A stretch of DNA of 64,000 bases from Glycocaulis sp050485565. Its GTDB lineage: Bacteria > Pseudomonadota > Alphaproteobacteria > Caulobacterales > Maricaulaceae. A program made the position numbers and the translations under genes. The stretch covers positions 74,019 through 138,018 of the forward strand of contig NZ_JBJHBQ010000009.1 of the NCBI RefSeq assembly GCF_050485565.1, in the 5' to 3' direction. The notes beneath the pieces were generated by a model, which saw only the letters and a list, made by a program, of their open reading frames with translations, ran no database searches and was not told where the DNA came from. Position 1 is the stretch's first letter; each line of letters starts with the position of its first letter. Shown here one piece after another: positions 1-7,767 of the stretch.

Positions 1-1941
1 CGCGTGCCGCTGCTCGATGGCGATCACGTCACCGACGAGCAGGGTACGGGCTTTGTCCACACCGCGCCGGGCCATGGCGCGGAAGACTATGTCGCCTGGA
101 TGGCCAACAAGGTCTGGCATGATCCCAAGGAGCCGATCCCGCACACTGTCGGGCCTGACGGGGCCTATCTGCCCCACATCCCGCTGTTTGCGGGCATGGA
201 GATCGTGCGCACGGACGGCAAGAAGGCCGGTCAGGAAGGCCCGGCCAACAAGGCTGTGGTCGATACGCTGATCGAGGCGGGCAATCTTCTGGCGCGCGGG
301 CGGCTGGAGCACTCCTATCCGCACTCATGGCGGTCGAAGGCTCCGGTCATCTTCCGCAACACCAATCAGTGGTTCATCGCCATCGACAAGGATATGGGCG
401 ATGGCACGACGCTGCGTCAGCGCGCCCTGGAGGCCATCGACGCCACCGAATGGACGCCCAAAACCGCGCGTAACCGCATCCATGCCATGGTGTCGGACCG
501 GCCGGACTGGCTGATCTCGCGCCAGCGCGCCTGGGGCGTGCCGTTGACCATCTTCGTCAACAAGGCGACGGGCGAAATCCTCAATGACGCAGGCGTCAAT
601 GCCCGCATCGTGAAAGCGGTGGAAGCCTCTGGCGCGGATGCGTGGTTCGAGGCCGACGCGCAAGACCTGCTGGGCGATCAATACGACGCGGCAGACTACG
701 AGCAGGTCACCGATATTCTCGATGTCTGGTTTGATTCCGGCTCCACCCATGCCTTTGCCCTGCGTGAGGGCGAGTGGCCGGCAGACGTGTATCTGGAAGG
801 CTCCGACCAGCATCGCGGCTGGTTCCAGTCCTCGCTGCTGGAGGCTTGTGGCACGCGCGGGCGCGCGCCCTATAAGGCCGTCGTGACCCACGGCTTCATC
901 GTCGACGAGAAGGGCATGAAGATGTCCAAATCGCTCGGCAATGTGCTCGCGCCGAACGCGCTGGCCGAGCAGTATGGCGCGGACATATTCCGCCTGTGGG
1001 TGGCAAGTGTCGATTACAATTCCGACCCTGCCTTTGGCGAACGCATCCTGCAATCGGCGGTCGACGCTTATCGCAAGCTTCGTAACACGCTGCGCTATCT
1101 GCTCGGTGCGCTCGATGGCTTAAGCGATGCCGAGCGCGTTGAGCCTGCAGACATGCCTGCGCTGGAGCGCTTCATGCTGCATCGCATGGCAGAGCTCGAT
1201 ACGAGTGTGAAGGCGGCCTATGCGGCCTATGATTTCAAGCGGGCCTGGTCGGCGCTGTTCAATTTCTGCGTCAATGATCTCTCCGCCTTCTATCTCGATA
1301 TCCGTAAAGACAGCCTCTATTGCGACCGTCCCGACGCGCTCCGCCGCCGGGCCGCGCGCACCGTGATGGCCGAATTGCTGGACCGCCTCGCCCTGTGGAT
1401 GGCGCCGCTGCTTCCCTTCACGATGGAGGAGGTGTGGGCCTCGGGCTATGGCGCAGACGCGCCTTCCGTCCATCTGGAGACGTTCAGGGACGTGCCAGCG
1501 GACTGGCTGGACGAAACGCGCGCCGAACGCTGGCGCACGATCCGCCGTCTGCGCCGGGGCGTGACCGCCGCGCTGGAAATCATGCGCCGCGACAAGGTGA
1601 TCGGCTCCAGCCTTGAGGCTGCGCCGGAGGTCTATGTCACCGATCCGGCCTACCGTGCCGCGCTGGACGCCGAAGCGCCCGGCGGCGTGGACGATTTTCT
1701 AGCCGAGCTGTGCATTACCAGCCAGGCCCATCTGAAAGACGGGGAGGGGCCTGCAGACGCCTTCCGTACCGAAGACGCGCCGGGCGTCGCCGTGGTCTTC
1801 AAACCTGCCGAGGGCAAGAAATGCGCCCGCTCATGGCGGATCACCACCGATGTCGGCTCCGATGCGCGCTATCCCGATCTGTCGGCGCGTGATGCGGACG
1901 CCGTGGCCTGGTATGATGCGCGCAAGGGCAATGCCGCATGA
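1..1941 (+). CDS. ileS: Isoleucyl-tRNA synthetase, 3' part (5' end outside window)
   Basis: Charges tRNA-Ile with isoleucine in the cytoplasm. The reading frame is open from base 1, so the Rossmann N-terminus with the HIGH motif lies outside the window. Visible are part of the editing domain, the class I signature KMSKS (codons at 919-933), the anticodon-binding domain and the C-terminal tail. The tail keeps the shape of the zinc-binding region, but the usual CxxC...CxxC has become C-A-R-S and S-A-R-D, so three of four cysteine ligands are missing. The stop overlaps the lspA start by 4 bp (ATGA); ileS-lspA is a common bacterial order. Identity is secure from the KMSKS context and the colinear C-terminal half. 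Confidence 0.97.
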   Translation, partial: RVPLLDGDHVTDEQGTGFVHTAPGHGAEDYVAWMANKVWHDPKEPIPHTVGPDGAYLPHIPLFAGMEIVRTDGKKAGQEGPANKAVVDTLIEAGNLLARGRLEHSYPHSWRSKAPVIFRNTNQWFIAIDKDMGDGTTLRQRALEAIDATEWTPKTARNRIHAMVSDRPDWLISRQRAWGVPLTIFVNKATGEILNDAGVNARIVKAVEASGADAWFEADAQDLLGDQYDAADYEQVTDILDVWFDSGSTHAFALREGEWPADVYLEGSDQHRGWFQSSLLEACGTRGRAPYKAVVTHGFIVDEKGMKMSKSLGNVLAPNALAEQYGADIFRLWVASVDYNSDPAFGERILQSAVDAYRKLRNTLRYLLGALDGLSDAERVEPADMPALERFMLHRMAELDTSVKAAYAAYDFKRAWSALFNFCVNDLSAFYLDIRKDSLYCDRPDALRRRAARTVMAELLDRLALWMAPLLPFTMEEVWASGYGADAPSVHLETFRDVPADWLDETRAERWRTIRRLRRGVTAALEIMRRDKVIGSSLEAAPEVYVTDPAYRAALDAEAPGGVDDFLAELCITSQAHLKDGEGPADAFRTEDAPGVAVVFKPAEGKKCARSWRITTDVGSDARYPDLSARDADAVAWYDARKGNAA

Positions 1942-2483
1942 GTGCGCTCGCCCGCTATATCCCGTCCGCGCGGCTCGCCGCGATAGGCGCAGGGCTTGCC
2001 GTGCTTGTGATCGTGCTCGATCAGGCGTCCAAGCTATGGGTGCTGCACGGGCTGGGCTTCATGGAAAGCGGCGCAGGCACGCGGATCGAGGTGCTGCCTC
2101 CCTGGTTCAATCTGACCATGGTGTGGAACCGGGGCGTGAGCTTTGGCCTCTTTGCTGCCGACAGCCTGTGGGTACGCATTGTGCTGATTGTGTTCTCACT
2201 GGCTGTTGCTGGCGTGATCGCCTTCTGGATGACACGGGCAGAGCGCAAGCTGCAGGCGCTGGCCTTTGGCCTCATCATTGGCGGAGCCGTTGGAAACGTG
2301 ATTGACCGCGTCGCCTATGGCGCGGTGGCGGACTTTCTGGACTTTTCCGGCCTGTGGTTTCCTTACGTCTTCAACGTGGCCGATGCGGCCATTTCGGTGG
2401 GCGTGGCCGCGCTGGTTCTGGATGTCTTCGTAAACGGTAGCGAACGCAAACCGGTGCCGCCCGTAGACGGAATGTCAGATTAA
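1938..2483 (+). CDS. lspA: Lipoprotein signal peptidase (signal peptidase II)
   Basis: Inner-membrane aspartyl peptidase that removes signal peptides from prolipoproteins after diacylglyceryl transfer. The 181-aa length and four hydrophobic segments fit the family. Conserved blocks are VLDQASK near the N-terminus, NRGVSFG, GNVIDR with catalytic Asp123, and FNVADA with catalytic Asp149. The start overlaps the ileS stop (ATGA), implying translational coupling. Likely substrates in this window are the DUF3035, MsrB, PpiC and M28 proteins, which carry lipobox-like sequences. Confidence 0.97.
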   Translation: MSALARYIPSARLAAIGAGLAVLVIVLDQASKLWVLHGLGFMESGAGTRIEVLPPWFNLTMVWNRGVSFGLFAADSLWVRIVLIVFSLAVAGVIAFWMTRAERKLQALAFGLIIGGAVGNVIDRVAYGAVADFLDFSGLWFPYVFNVADAAISVGVAALVLDVFVNGSERKPVPPVDGMSD

Positions 2484-2577
2484 ACTATCCTCATCCCTGC
2501 CGCTAAGGGTGGCGTTCCCCGCCAAGCCTCTGTTAGAAGTAGGCAAGAGTTTTCCAGTTTCAGGAGCGTCTTGATCC

Positions 2578-3117
2578 ATGCGCGTCCAAAATATTCTTGC
2601 TGTGGCTGCGATGGCCCTTGTCGGCGCGAGCGCCTGCACGTCTGGCGTCCGTCAGGCTCTGGGTACGGAGCGCACCGCGCCGGACGAGTTCCGCGTCGTG
2701 ACCATCGCGCCGCTGACCGTGCCGCCGGAATACTCCCTGCGCCCGCCGGCCCCCGGCCAGCTGCGCCCGGAAGACATCTTCCCGGACCAGCAGGCGCGCC
2801 GCGCCCTGTTTGGTGATTTCTCCTCAGAGAATGCCAGCCGCGGCGAGATCCTTCTGGCAGCCCGCGCCGGCGGTGCAGATGCCAACCCGAATGTGCGCGC
2901 GCTCATCGATGGCGAGACGGCGGCTGTCGTCCGCAAGAATGAAGGCTTCGCTGACCGGCTGATTTTCTGGCGCTCGGAAACCTCTGTGCCCGGTGCCGAC
3001 CGTGCAACGCCCATTGATGTGGACGAAGAGCGCCGCCGTATTGCGGAAGTGACCGGCGGCGGTGATGTCACCATCGTGCGTCCGCGCCGTTCGGGCCGGA
3101 AACTGCCGGGGCTTTAG
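2578..3117 (+). CDS. DUF3035 family putative lipoprotein
   Basis: This 179-aa protein has an N-terminal hydrophobic signal ending near Cys20 (GASAC), a weak lipobox because -3 is Ala. After it comes the DUF3035 hallmark: APDEFRVVT, then a proline-rich PPEYSLRPP segment. The family is largely alphaproteobacterial, has no established function and often sits beside ileS/lspA. Here it follows lspA by 94 bp with a start preceded by a GGAG-like sequence, and ends at a strong terminator. Cell-envelope location is inferred from the signal peptide. Confidence 0.85.
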   Translation: MRVQNILAVAAMALVGASACTSGVRQALGTERTAPDEFRVVTIAPLTVPPEYSLRPPAPGQLRPEDIFPDQQARRALFGDFSSENASRGEILLAARAGGADANPNVRALIDGETAAVVRKNEGFADRLIFWRSETSVPGADRATPIDVDEERRRIAEVTGGGDVTIVRPRRSGRKLPGL

Positions 3118-3144
3118 GTTTCACGTCTGCCAGCCAGTGAATTG

Positions 3145-3176
3145 AAAACCCCGGATGGCAACATCCGGGGTTTTTG
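3145..3176 (+). terminator. Rho-independent terminator after the DUF3035 gene
   Basis: GC-rich stem of CCCCGGATG pairing with CATCCGGGG across a GCAA loop, flanked by AAAA on the left and TTTTT on the right. It could stop transcription from either side, which suits its position between convergent genes. It is the exact reverse complement of the core of the terminator at 9258-9287. Confidence 0.85.
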
Positions 3177-3188
3177 TTGCCTCTTGCC

Positions 3189-3310
3189 GGTTTCCTCCCC
3201 CGCCTGTGGGGGAGGTGTCAGCGCAGCTGACGGAGGGGGGAAACCTTTCTTTTCAAGATCTCCCCCCTCGGTCCTTCGGACCACTCCCCCCGTAAACGGG
3301 GGGAGAAACC
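3189..3310. repeat. Paired inverted palindromic element, family 1, copy A
   Basis: This 122-bp element is bounded by GGTTTC and GAAACC. Each half has a CCTCCCCC/GGGGGAGG hairpin, a short second hairpin and a G-run or C-run, and the right half is the reverse of the left. Copy B at 27855-27961 shares the design but has different hairpin loops. It lies between the convergent DUF3035 and MarR genes. Confidence 0.8.
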
Positions 3311-3319
3311 AGGCGGGCC

Positions 3320-3757
3320 CTACCCCGTCTCGTCCGTATTCAACCGGCCCAGCAGGTCGTGCAACCGGCCGGCATCATCCTCGCCGAGCCGCTCGGCCAG
3401 TTCGGCATTTATCTCGCGCAGAGCCTGATCGGCCTTGATGGCAAGCTCGCGCCCAGCCTCGGTCAGGGTGACGATGGCACCCCTCTTGTCGCTGCTGTCC
3501 TGGCTGCGCGTGACAAGACCGGCCGCCTCCATGCGCGTGACAAGGCCGGTAACGGCAGGCGCGCCCAGCGCCAGCGTCTCGGAGATCGCGCCCATGCGCC
3601 GTTCACCGCGCCGCATCAGTAGAAAGAGCACGGCAGACTGCGCCGCCGTTACGCCCGCCTCACTGCGCAGACGGGCGTCCGCCTGCCGGTGCAGCCGCCG
3701 GGCGGTGATTTCCAATAGCAGGTATAGCCGCCGGTCGACGGCGCGAGCGCGTGCCAT
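3320..3757 (-). CDS. MarR family transcriptional regulator
   Basis: A 145-aa winged-helix protein. Residues about 35-110 carry the MarR fold: VTAAQSAVLFLL, the recognition helix region ALGAPAVTGLVTRMEAAGLV, then SQDSSDKRGAIVTLTEAG, the canonical DxRxxxxxLT wing. Flanking N- and C-terminal helices would form the dimer interface. It sits upstream of and convergent with the DUF3035 gene, and codirectional with the methyltransferase gene at 3796. Target and ligand cannot be inferred. The family usually represses and often senses phenolic compounds or oxidants. Confidence 0.9.
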   Translation of the reverse strand: MARARAVDRRLYLLLEITARRLHRQADARLRSEAGVTAAQSAVLFLLMRRGERRMGAISETLALGAPAVTGLVTRMEAAGLVTRSQDSSDKRGAIVTLTEAGRELAIKADQALREINAELAERLGEDDAGRLHDLLGRLNTDETG

Positions 3758-3795
3758 AGCCCTTGATGGCTTGATTCAAGCGCGTCTGGAAAGAA

Positions 3796-4443
3796 CTATC
3801 CGGTAAATCGCCAGACGCGTGCGAGGCGCACGTCGCGGTCTTCGAGGTCCCGGCTGACCGGCGTGTCATACCGCGCCAGCGGCTCCAGCTTTTCCTTCGG
3901 CAGGAAATGACGCCCCGGATCGCCGATCAGCACCACGCAGCCGCGCTGGTGCAGCGTCTGCAGCCAGTCTGCGATGCGCTGTGCGCCCGCTCCCTCATAG
4001 AACACATCCCCGGCCAGCACGACATCCCAACCCTTGTCGGTGCCGACCAGATCAGCTTTCTCCGCCTGAATCGTCACGCCGTTCAGTGCGGCGTTGGCCA
4101 GAATCGCCTCTACCGCAAACGCGTCGATCTCGCTGGCATCCACGCGTGTGGCACCGGCCCTGGCTGCGCCAATGCCCGCAATGCCGCAGCCGCTGGCAAA
4201 ATCCAGCACGTGGCGGCCCGCCACGAGGGCGGGATTGTCCATCAGATAGCGCGCCAGCGCCTGTCCGCCCGCCCAGGCAAACGCCCAGAAGGGCGGCGGC
4301 AGACCCGCTTCACCCAGCGCTTCTTCGGTCTGCTGCCAGATGGCTATGGTCTCATCGGCCAGATGAAAGCGCAGCTCCGGCGTCAGCGGCGCGGAGGCGA
4401 TGCGTGTGTGGGCGGCGATGAAGGATTGCGGATCGGCTATCAT
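3796..4443 (-). CDS. Class I SAM-dependent methyltransferase, COG3897/ETFB-lysine-methyltransferase-like
   Basis: 215 aa. The SAM-binding motif I is VLDFASGCGIAGIGAA, followed by an acidic residue in the DASEIDAFAVEAI block and the post-motif AGDVFYE. PPFWAFAWAGGQALARYL upstream of motif I is typical of the group related to nicotinamide N-methylase-like and ETF-beta lysine methyltransferases. Substrate is unknown; a protein lysine substrate is possible by family analogy. It lies 38 bp downstream of the MarR start on the same strand, with msrB upstream. Confidence 0.8.
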   Translation of the reverse strand: MIADPQSFIAAHTRIASAPLTPELRFHLADETIAIWQQTEEALGEAGLPPPFWAFAWAGGQALARYLMDNPALVAGRHVLDFASGCGIAGIGAARAGATRVDASEIDAFAVEAILANAALNGVTIQAEKADLVGTDKGWDVVLAGDVFYEGAGAQRIADWLQTLHQRGCVVLIGDPGRHFLPKEKLEPLARYDTPVSRDLEDRDVRLARVWRFTG

Positions 4444-4482
4444 GCTTGCCGTCTAACCCCGCGCGAGGCGCTGCGCCAGCAG

Positions 4483-4983
4483 CTATGCGTCTCCGGCAGG
4501 GATGAAGCGCAGCGCAATGCCGTTATTGCACCAGCGCTGGCCGGTGGGCTGTGGGCCATCCTCGAACACATGGCCCTGATGCCCGCCGCAGCGCGCACAG
4601 TGATACTCGGTGCGCGGCGTCCAGATACGATAGTCTGGCTTTGTGTTCACCGCCCCGTCCAGCGGTTGCCAGAAGCTCGGCCAGCCCGTGCCGGATTCGT
4701 ATTTGGTTTCAGACGAGAAGAGCGGCAGGCCGCACCCGGCGCAGGCGTAAATGCCCTCACGGGTCTCGTCATTGAGCGGGGAGGAGCCGGGCCGCTCGGT
4801 GCCTTCGCGGCGTAGCACGTTGAATTCGGCAGGGGTCAGGCGCTCGCGCCACTGCGCTTCGGTCAGGTTGGCCCAGTCAATGCCATCCTCGCTGGCGGGC
4901 GGTGGGCTGGCAGAGCCGCTATTGGCAGGCCCGCAGGCGGCCAGCGATATGCCGGAGAGAAGGGCAAGGCGGCGCGTCAGCAT
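4483..4983 (-). CDS. msrB: Peptide-methionine (R)-S-oxide reductase, lipoprotein form
   Basis: Reduces methionine-R-sulfoxide in proteins. The mature domain has both zinc-binding CxxC pairs (CAGC and CARC), the substrate block GTGWPSFWQP and the catalytic RWCNNGIALRF near the C-terminus. The N-terminus MLTRRLALLSG...LAAC is a signal peptide with a good lipobox (Cys17) and a twin arginine, so the enzyme is probably membrane-anchored in the periplasm. I chose ATG 4983, preceded by GGGAG, over the GTG at 5010, which would put nine charged residues before the signal. The family is often cytoplasmic, so the lipoprotein form is notable but not unique. Confidence 0.92.
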   Translation of the reverse strand: MLTRRLALLSGISLAACGPANSGSASPPPASEDGIDWANLTEAQWRERLTPAEFNVLRREGTERPGSSPLNDETREGIYACAGCGLPLFSSETKYESGTGWPSFWQPLDGAVNTKPDYRIWTPRTEYHCARCGGHQGHVFEDGPQPTGQRWCNNGIALRFIPAGDA

Positions 4984-5049
4984 GGCAGGCTCCCTTACAT
5001 CACGCTCCACAATGTAGCGTGAGACGGTGGTCCGGCCAGTTGCGCCCCA

Positions 5050-6000
5050 TCACATCGGCGCGAGTGCGCCCAGCAAGAGCGCGGCCAGCAGGATCAGGCC
5101 CGCCTCGCGGTTGGACTTGAAATGGGCAAGGCAGGCCGGGCCATCATCGGGCCGGAAACGCGAAGCCTGCCAGACCAGATGCACCGCATAGGCGGCAAAG
5201 ACGGGCGCAAACACCAGCCCGGCACCGGCCTTGATGGCCGCCAGAGCGGTCAGCACCAGCGATGCGCCGTATATGGCGCCGACTGCCGGGCCGATAGCGC
5301 TGCCGAGCGCGCGGGCGGAGGATTTCACGCCCACAAGCGCATCGTCCTCCATGTCCTGGCAGGCGTATATCGTGTCATAGCCCAGCGTCCAAAGGGCCGC
5401 GGCGGCGTAGAGCAGGCTGGCCGCGATCCAGTCGGTGCCGCCCAGCGCCGCATAGCCCACCAGCACGCCCCAGTTGAAGGTGAGGCCCAGCCAGACCTGC
5501 GGCCACCAGGTAATGCGCTTCATAAACGGATAGGCGGCCACCAGCAGCAATGCCGCCAGAGCAATACCGATTGCCATGAGTGGCAGGAACAGGAGCACCA
5601 GCGCACCCACCGCGCACTGCGCGGCCAGAAATATCAGCGCCTGTCTGACGCTGATCGTGCCTGCGGCCAGCGGGCGGTCTGCCGTGCGCGCCACTTTCGC
5701 GTCGAGATCGCGGTCGGCAATGTCGTTCCAGGTGCAGCCCGCCCCGCGCATCGCAATCGCACCGATGGCAAACAGGGCCGCATATCCGGCCATGGTCCAG
5801 CTCACGCCCGTCTCGATAGCCGCCAGCGCCAGCCCCTGGAAGCAGGGAATCGCCAGCAGCCAGAAGCCTATCGGCCGGTCATAGCGGGCAAGACGCAAGT
5901 ATGGCCGCCAGCTTTCCGGCGCGCGGTCCACAAAGGTGCGCGGGACGGAATCGGCTACGCGGCGGTCGCGTGCCTTGCTGTGGGGGCGTTTAGCGTTCAT
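5050..6000 (-). CDS. ubiA: 4-hydroxybenzoate polyprenyltransferase
   Basis: Attaches the polyprenyl tail to 4-hydroxybenzoate in ubiquinone biosynthesis, in the inner membrane. The 316 aa include about eight membrane segments. The two prenyl-diphosphate/Mg sites are visible: NDIADRDLD (first Asp-rich motif, after RGAGCTW) and DMEDDALVGVKSSA (second). The N-terminal extension of about 35 basic residues precedes YLRLARYDRPIG, typical of alphaproteobacterial members. It is divergent from rsmE. Ubiquinone feeds the cytochrome oxidase chain encoded further along. Confidence 0.95.
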   Translation of the reverse strand: MNAKRPHSKARDRRVADSVPRTFVDRAPESWRPYLRLARYDRPIGFWLLAIPCFQGLALAAIETGVSWTMAGYAALFAIGAIAMRGAGCTWNDIADRDLDAKVARTADRPLAAGTISVRQALIFLAAQCAVGALVLLFLPLMAIGIALAALLLVAAYPFMKRITWWPQVWLGLTFNWGVLVGYAALGGTDWIAASLLYAAAALWTLGYDTIYACQDMEDDALVGVKSSARALGSAIGPAVGAIYGASLVLTALAAIKAGAGLVFAPVFAAYAVHLVWQASRFRPDDGPACLAHFKSNREAGLILLAALLLGALAPM

Positions 6001-6083
6001 GTCCGACTAGTTATCGTGCCGGATGCCTGCCGCATAGCCCTTGACGCTTGGCGTATGGACGCACCGGCGCTAGAGGGGAGGTC

Positions 6084-6869
6084 ATGGTCACCACACCCCG
6101 CCTTTTTGTCGATGCGCCGCTGAGCGAACGCGCTGAGCTGATCCTGCCGCGCGAGCAGGCGCACTATCTCGTCAATGTCATGCGCCGCGAGGCCGGTTCG
6201 CCAGTGCGCGTGTTCAATGGCCGGGACGGTGAATGGCAGGCGATTGTCGCCGAAGCCTCGCGCAAGGGCGCGTCCCTGCTGGTTGAAAGCCGCTTGCTCG
6301 AGCAGACAGGCGTACCGCCTTTGCGCCTGTGTTTTGCGCCGGTGAAGAAGGCGCGCACCGATTTCATCGTCGAGAAGGCGACCGAGCTGGGCGTGGCGCG
6401 GATCCAGCCCGTCATTACCCGCCGCACCCAGTCCGAGCGCGTGCGTACCGACCGCCTGCTCGCCCTTGCCACCGAAGCGGCTGAACAGACCGAGCGGCTC
6501 TGCCTGCCGGGGGTGTCAGAGCCGGTGACGCTGGAGCGCCTGCTGGCCGACTGGGCGGAGGGCGAGCGCCTGATCTTCTGTGATGAGGCAGGGGACGGGG
6601 AGGGCGCCTGGGGCGGGCCGGAAGGCCGCGCGCGGCCCATGGCGGACATGCTGCAGAGCGAGACGGACCCGTCAGGCCCGTGGTCCATCCTCATCGGCCC
6701 GGAGGGCGGGTTTGACGAGGCGGAGAGGGCGCACCTGCGCTCGCTGCCATTCGTGCGTGCCGTCACGCTGGGGCCGCGCATATTGCGGGCCGACACGGCT
6801 GCGGTGGCCGCGCTCACACTCTGGCAGGCGGCGCTGGGGGACTGGCGCTATCTGTCGGCCGACAGATAG
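6084..6869 (+). CDS. rsmE: 16S rRNA m3U1498 methyltransferase
   Basis: SPOUT-class enzyme that methylates N3 of U1498 in 16S rRNA. The N-terminal PUA-like part (PRLFVDAPL...HYLVNVMRRE) is followed by the knotted SPOUT domain with IGPEGGFDEAE and LGPRILRADTAAVAAL, the SAM-binding signature. I chose ATG 6084, preceded by GAGGGGAG; an upstream in-frame ATG at 6048 has no ribosome binding site. The last 22 bp overlap the convergent gene and are a perfect palindrome, so both proteins end YLSADR. Confidence 0.95.
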   Translation: MVTTPRLFVDAPLSERAELILPREQAHYLVNVMRREAGSPVRVFNGRDGEWQAIVAEASRKGASLLVESRLLEQTGVPPLRLCFAPVKKARTDFIVEKATELGVARIQPVITRRTQSERVRTDRLLALATEAAEQTERLCLPGVSEPVTLERLLADWAEGERLIFCDEAGDGEGAWGGPEGRARPMADMLQSETDPSGPWSILIGPEGGFDEAERAHLRSLPFVRAVTLGPRILRADTAAVAALTLWQAALGDWRYLSADR

Positions 6870-7627
6870 ATCGCCTGAGCGGCCTCAAGTGAGGCCAGCG
6901 CCGCATCAATCATTCCCAGCCGATGCTGGACGGCGGCGAGCGTGTGGAGGCCGCGCGCGTAAACAGGGCTGTCCTCACTGCCAAGGCGGGCCCGGACCTC
7001 CAGATTCTGCATTGCGATGTCCAGCGCTTCTTCCGGGCTGCCGTGAACGGCGAGGTGAAGGGCATAAGCGTCCAGAATGCTTGCGTGCGCATCCAGTCTA
7101 TCGCCCGCATATCGATGATCGCCCAGCACCCGGAGCGCGTGTGCAAATGCGGGTGCGGCGTCATCCGGGCGGTTCTGGATGTGGACCGACAGGGCGAGGT
7201 GTTTGAGCGCCCGCGCGATTTGGGCCCTTGGAAAGTCGGCGCGCGCCGCCAACGCGTCGTAGCGCTCACGCGCATTGGCTTCCGCTTCGGCAAAACGACC
7301 CAGCGCGAACAGCGCCCTCCAGACGCGCTCGGACGCTGCGGCTGTCTCAAGGCCCGCCTCGCCATCAATGCGCCGGAGGATGGCGTAGTGCGCTTCCAGC
7401 AGAGGCAGGGCGGCGGCGTGACCGGAGACCTCCTGCACGCCAATAGCATGGTTGAGCAGACGGGCTGCAAGATCGTGCGACCAGGTATTTGGGTCAGCGG
7501 CAGCGGCCTCATAGGCGGCCATGGCAGACGCATGCAGCTCGGCGAAGGGCGCGATATGCATTTCCTGTGCGGACGCCATGCCCGTGACGGCCATCGCCAG
7601 AACCGCACTCGAAAGCCAGCTGCGCAT
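6848..7627 (-). CDS. Secreted helical (TPR-like) protein of unknown function
   Basis: 259 aa with an N-terminal signal peptide (RSWLSSAVLAMAVTGMASAQ) and then only amphipathic alpha-helical sequence rich in Ala, Leu, Glu and Arg. Repeats such as YDALAARADFPRAQIARALKHLALSVHIQ and YARGLHTLAAVQHRLGMIDAALASLEAAQAIY look like tetratricopeptide units. ATG 7627 has a strong AGGAGGGGG upstream and is preferred to the upstream start at 7699. Probably periplasmic. No catalytic motif is visible, and neighbours (RsmE and GshA) do not suggest a role. Confidence 0.7.
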   Translation of the reverse strand: MRSWLSSAVLAMAVTGMASAQEMHIAPFAELHASAMAAYEAAAADPNTWSHDLAARLLNHAIGVQEVSGHAAALPLLEAHYAILRRIDGEAGLETAAASERVWRALFALGRFAEAEANARERYDALAARADFPRAQIARALKHLALSVHIQNRPDDAAPAFAHALRVLGDHRYAGDRLDAHASILDAYALHLAVHGSPEEALDIAMQNLEVRARLGSEDSPVYARGLHTLAAVQHRLGMIDAALASLEAAQAIYLSADR

Positions 7628-7767
7628 ACCCCCTCCTGCCGTTTGCCGCACTCTAGCGCACCGGTGAGAGTGGCCATCTGACAAATATCGACAGGCCATG
7701 CCCTTGCCGGTTGGCGTTCGCCCGCATAAGTGACGGAGACCTCGAACGGCTGGGAGACCGGGACACG

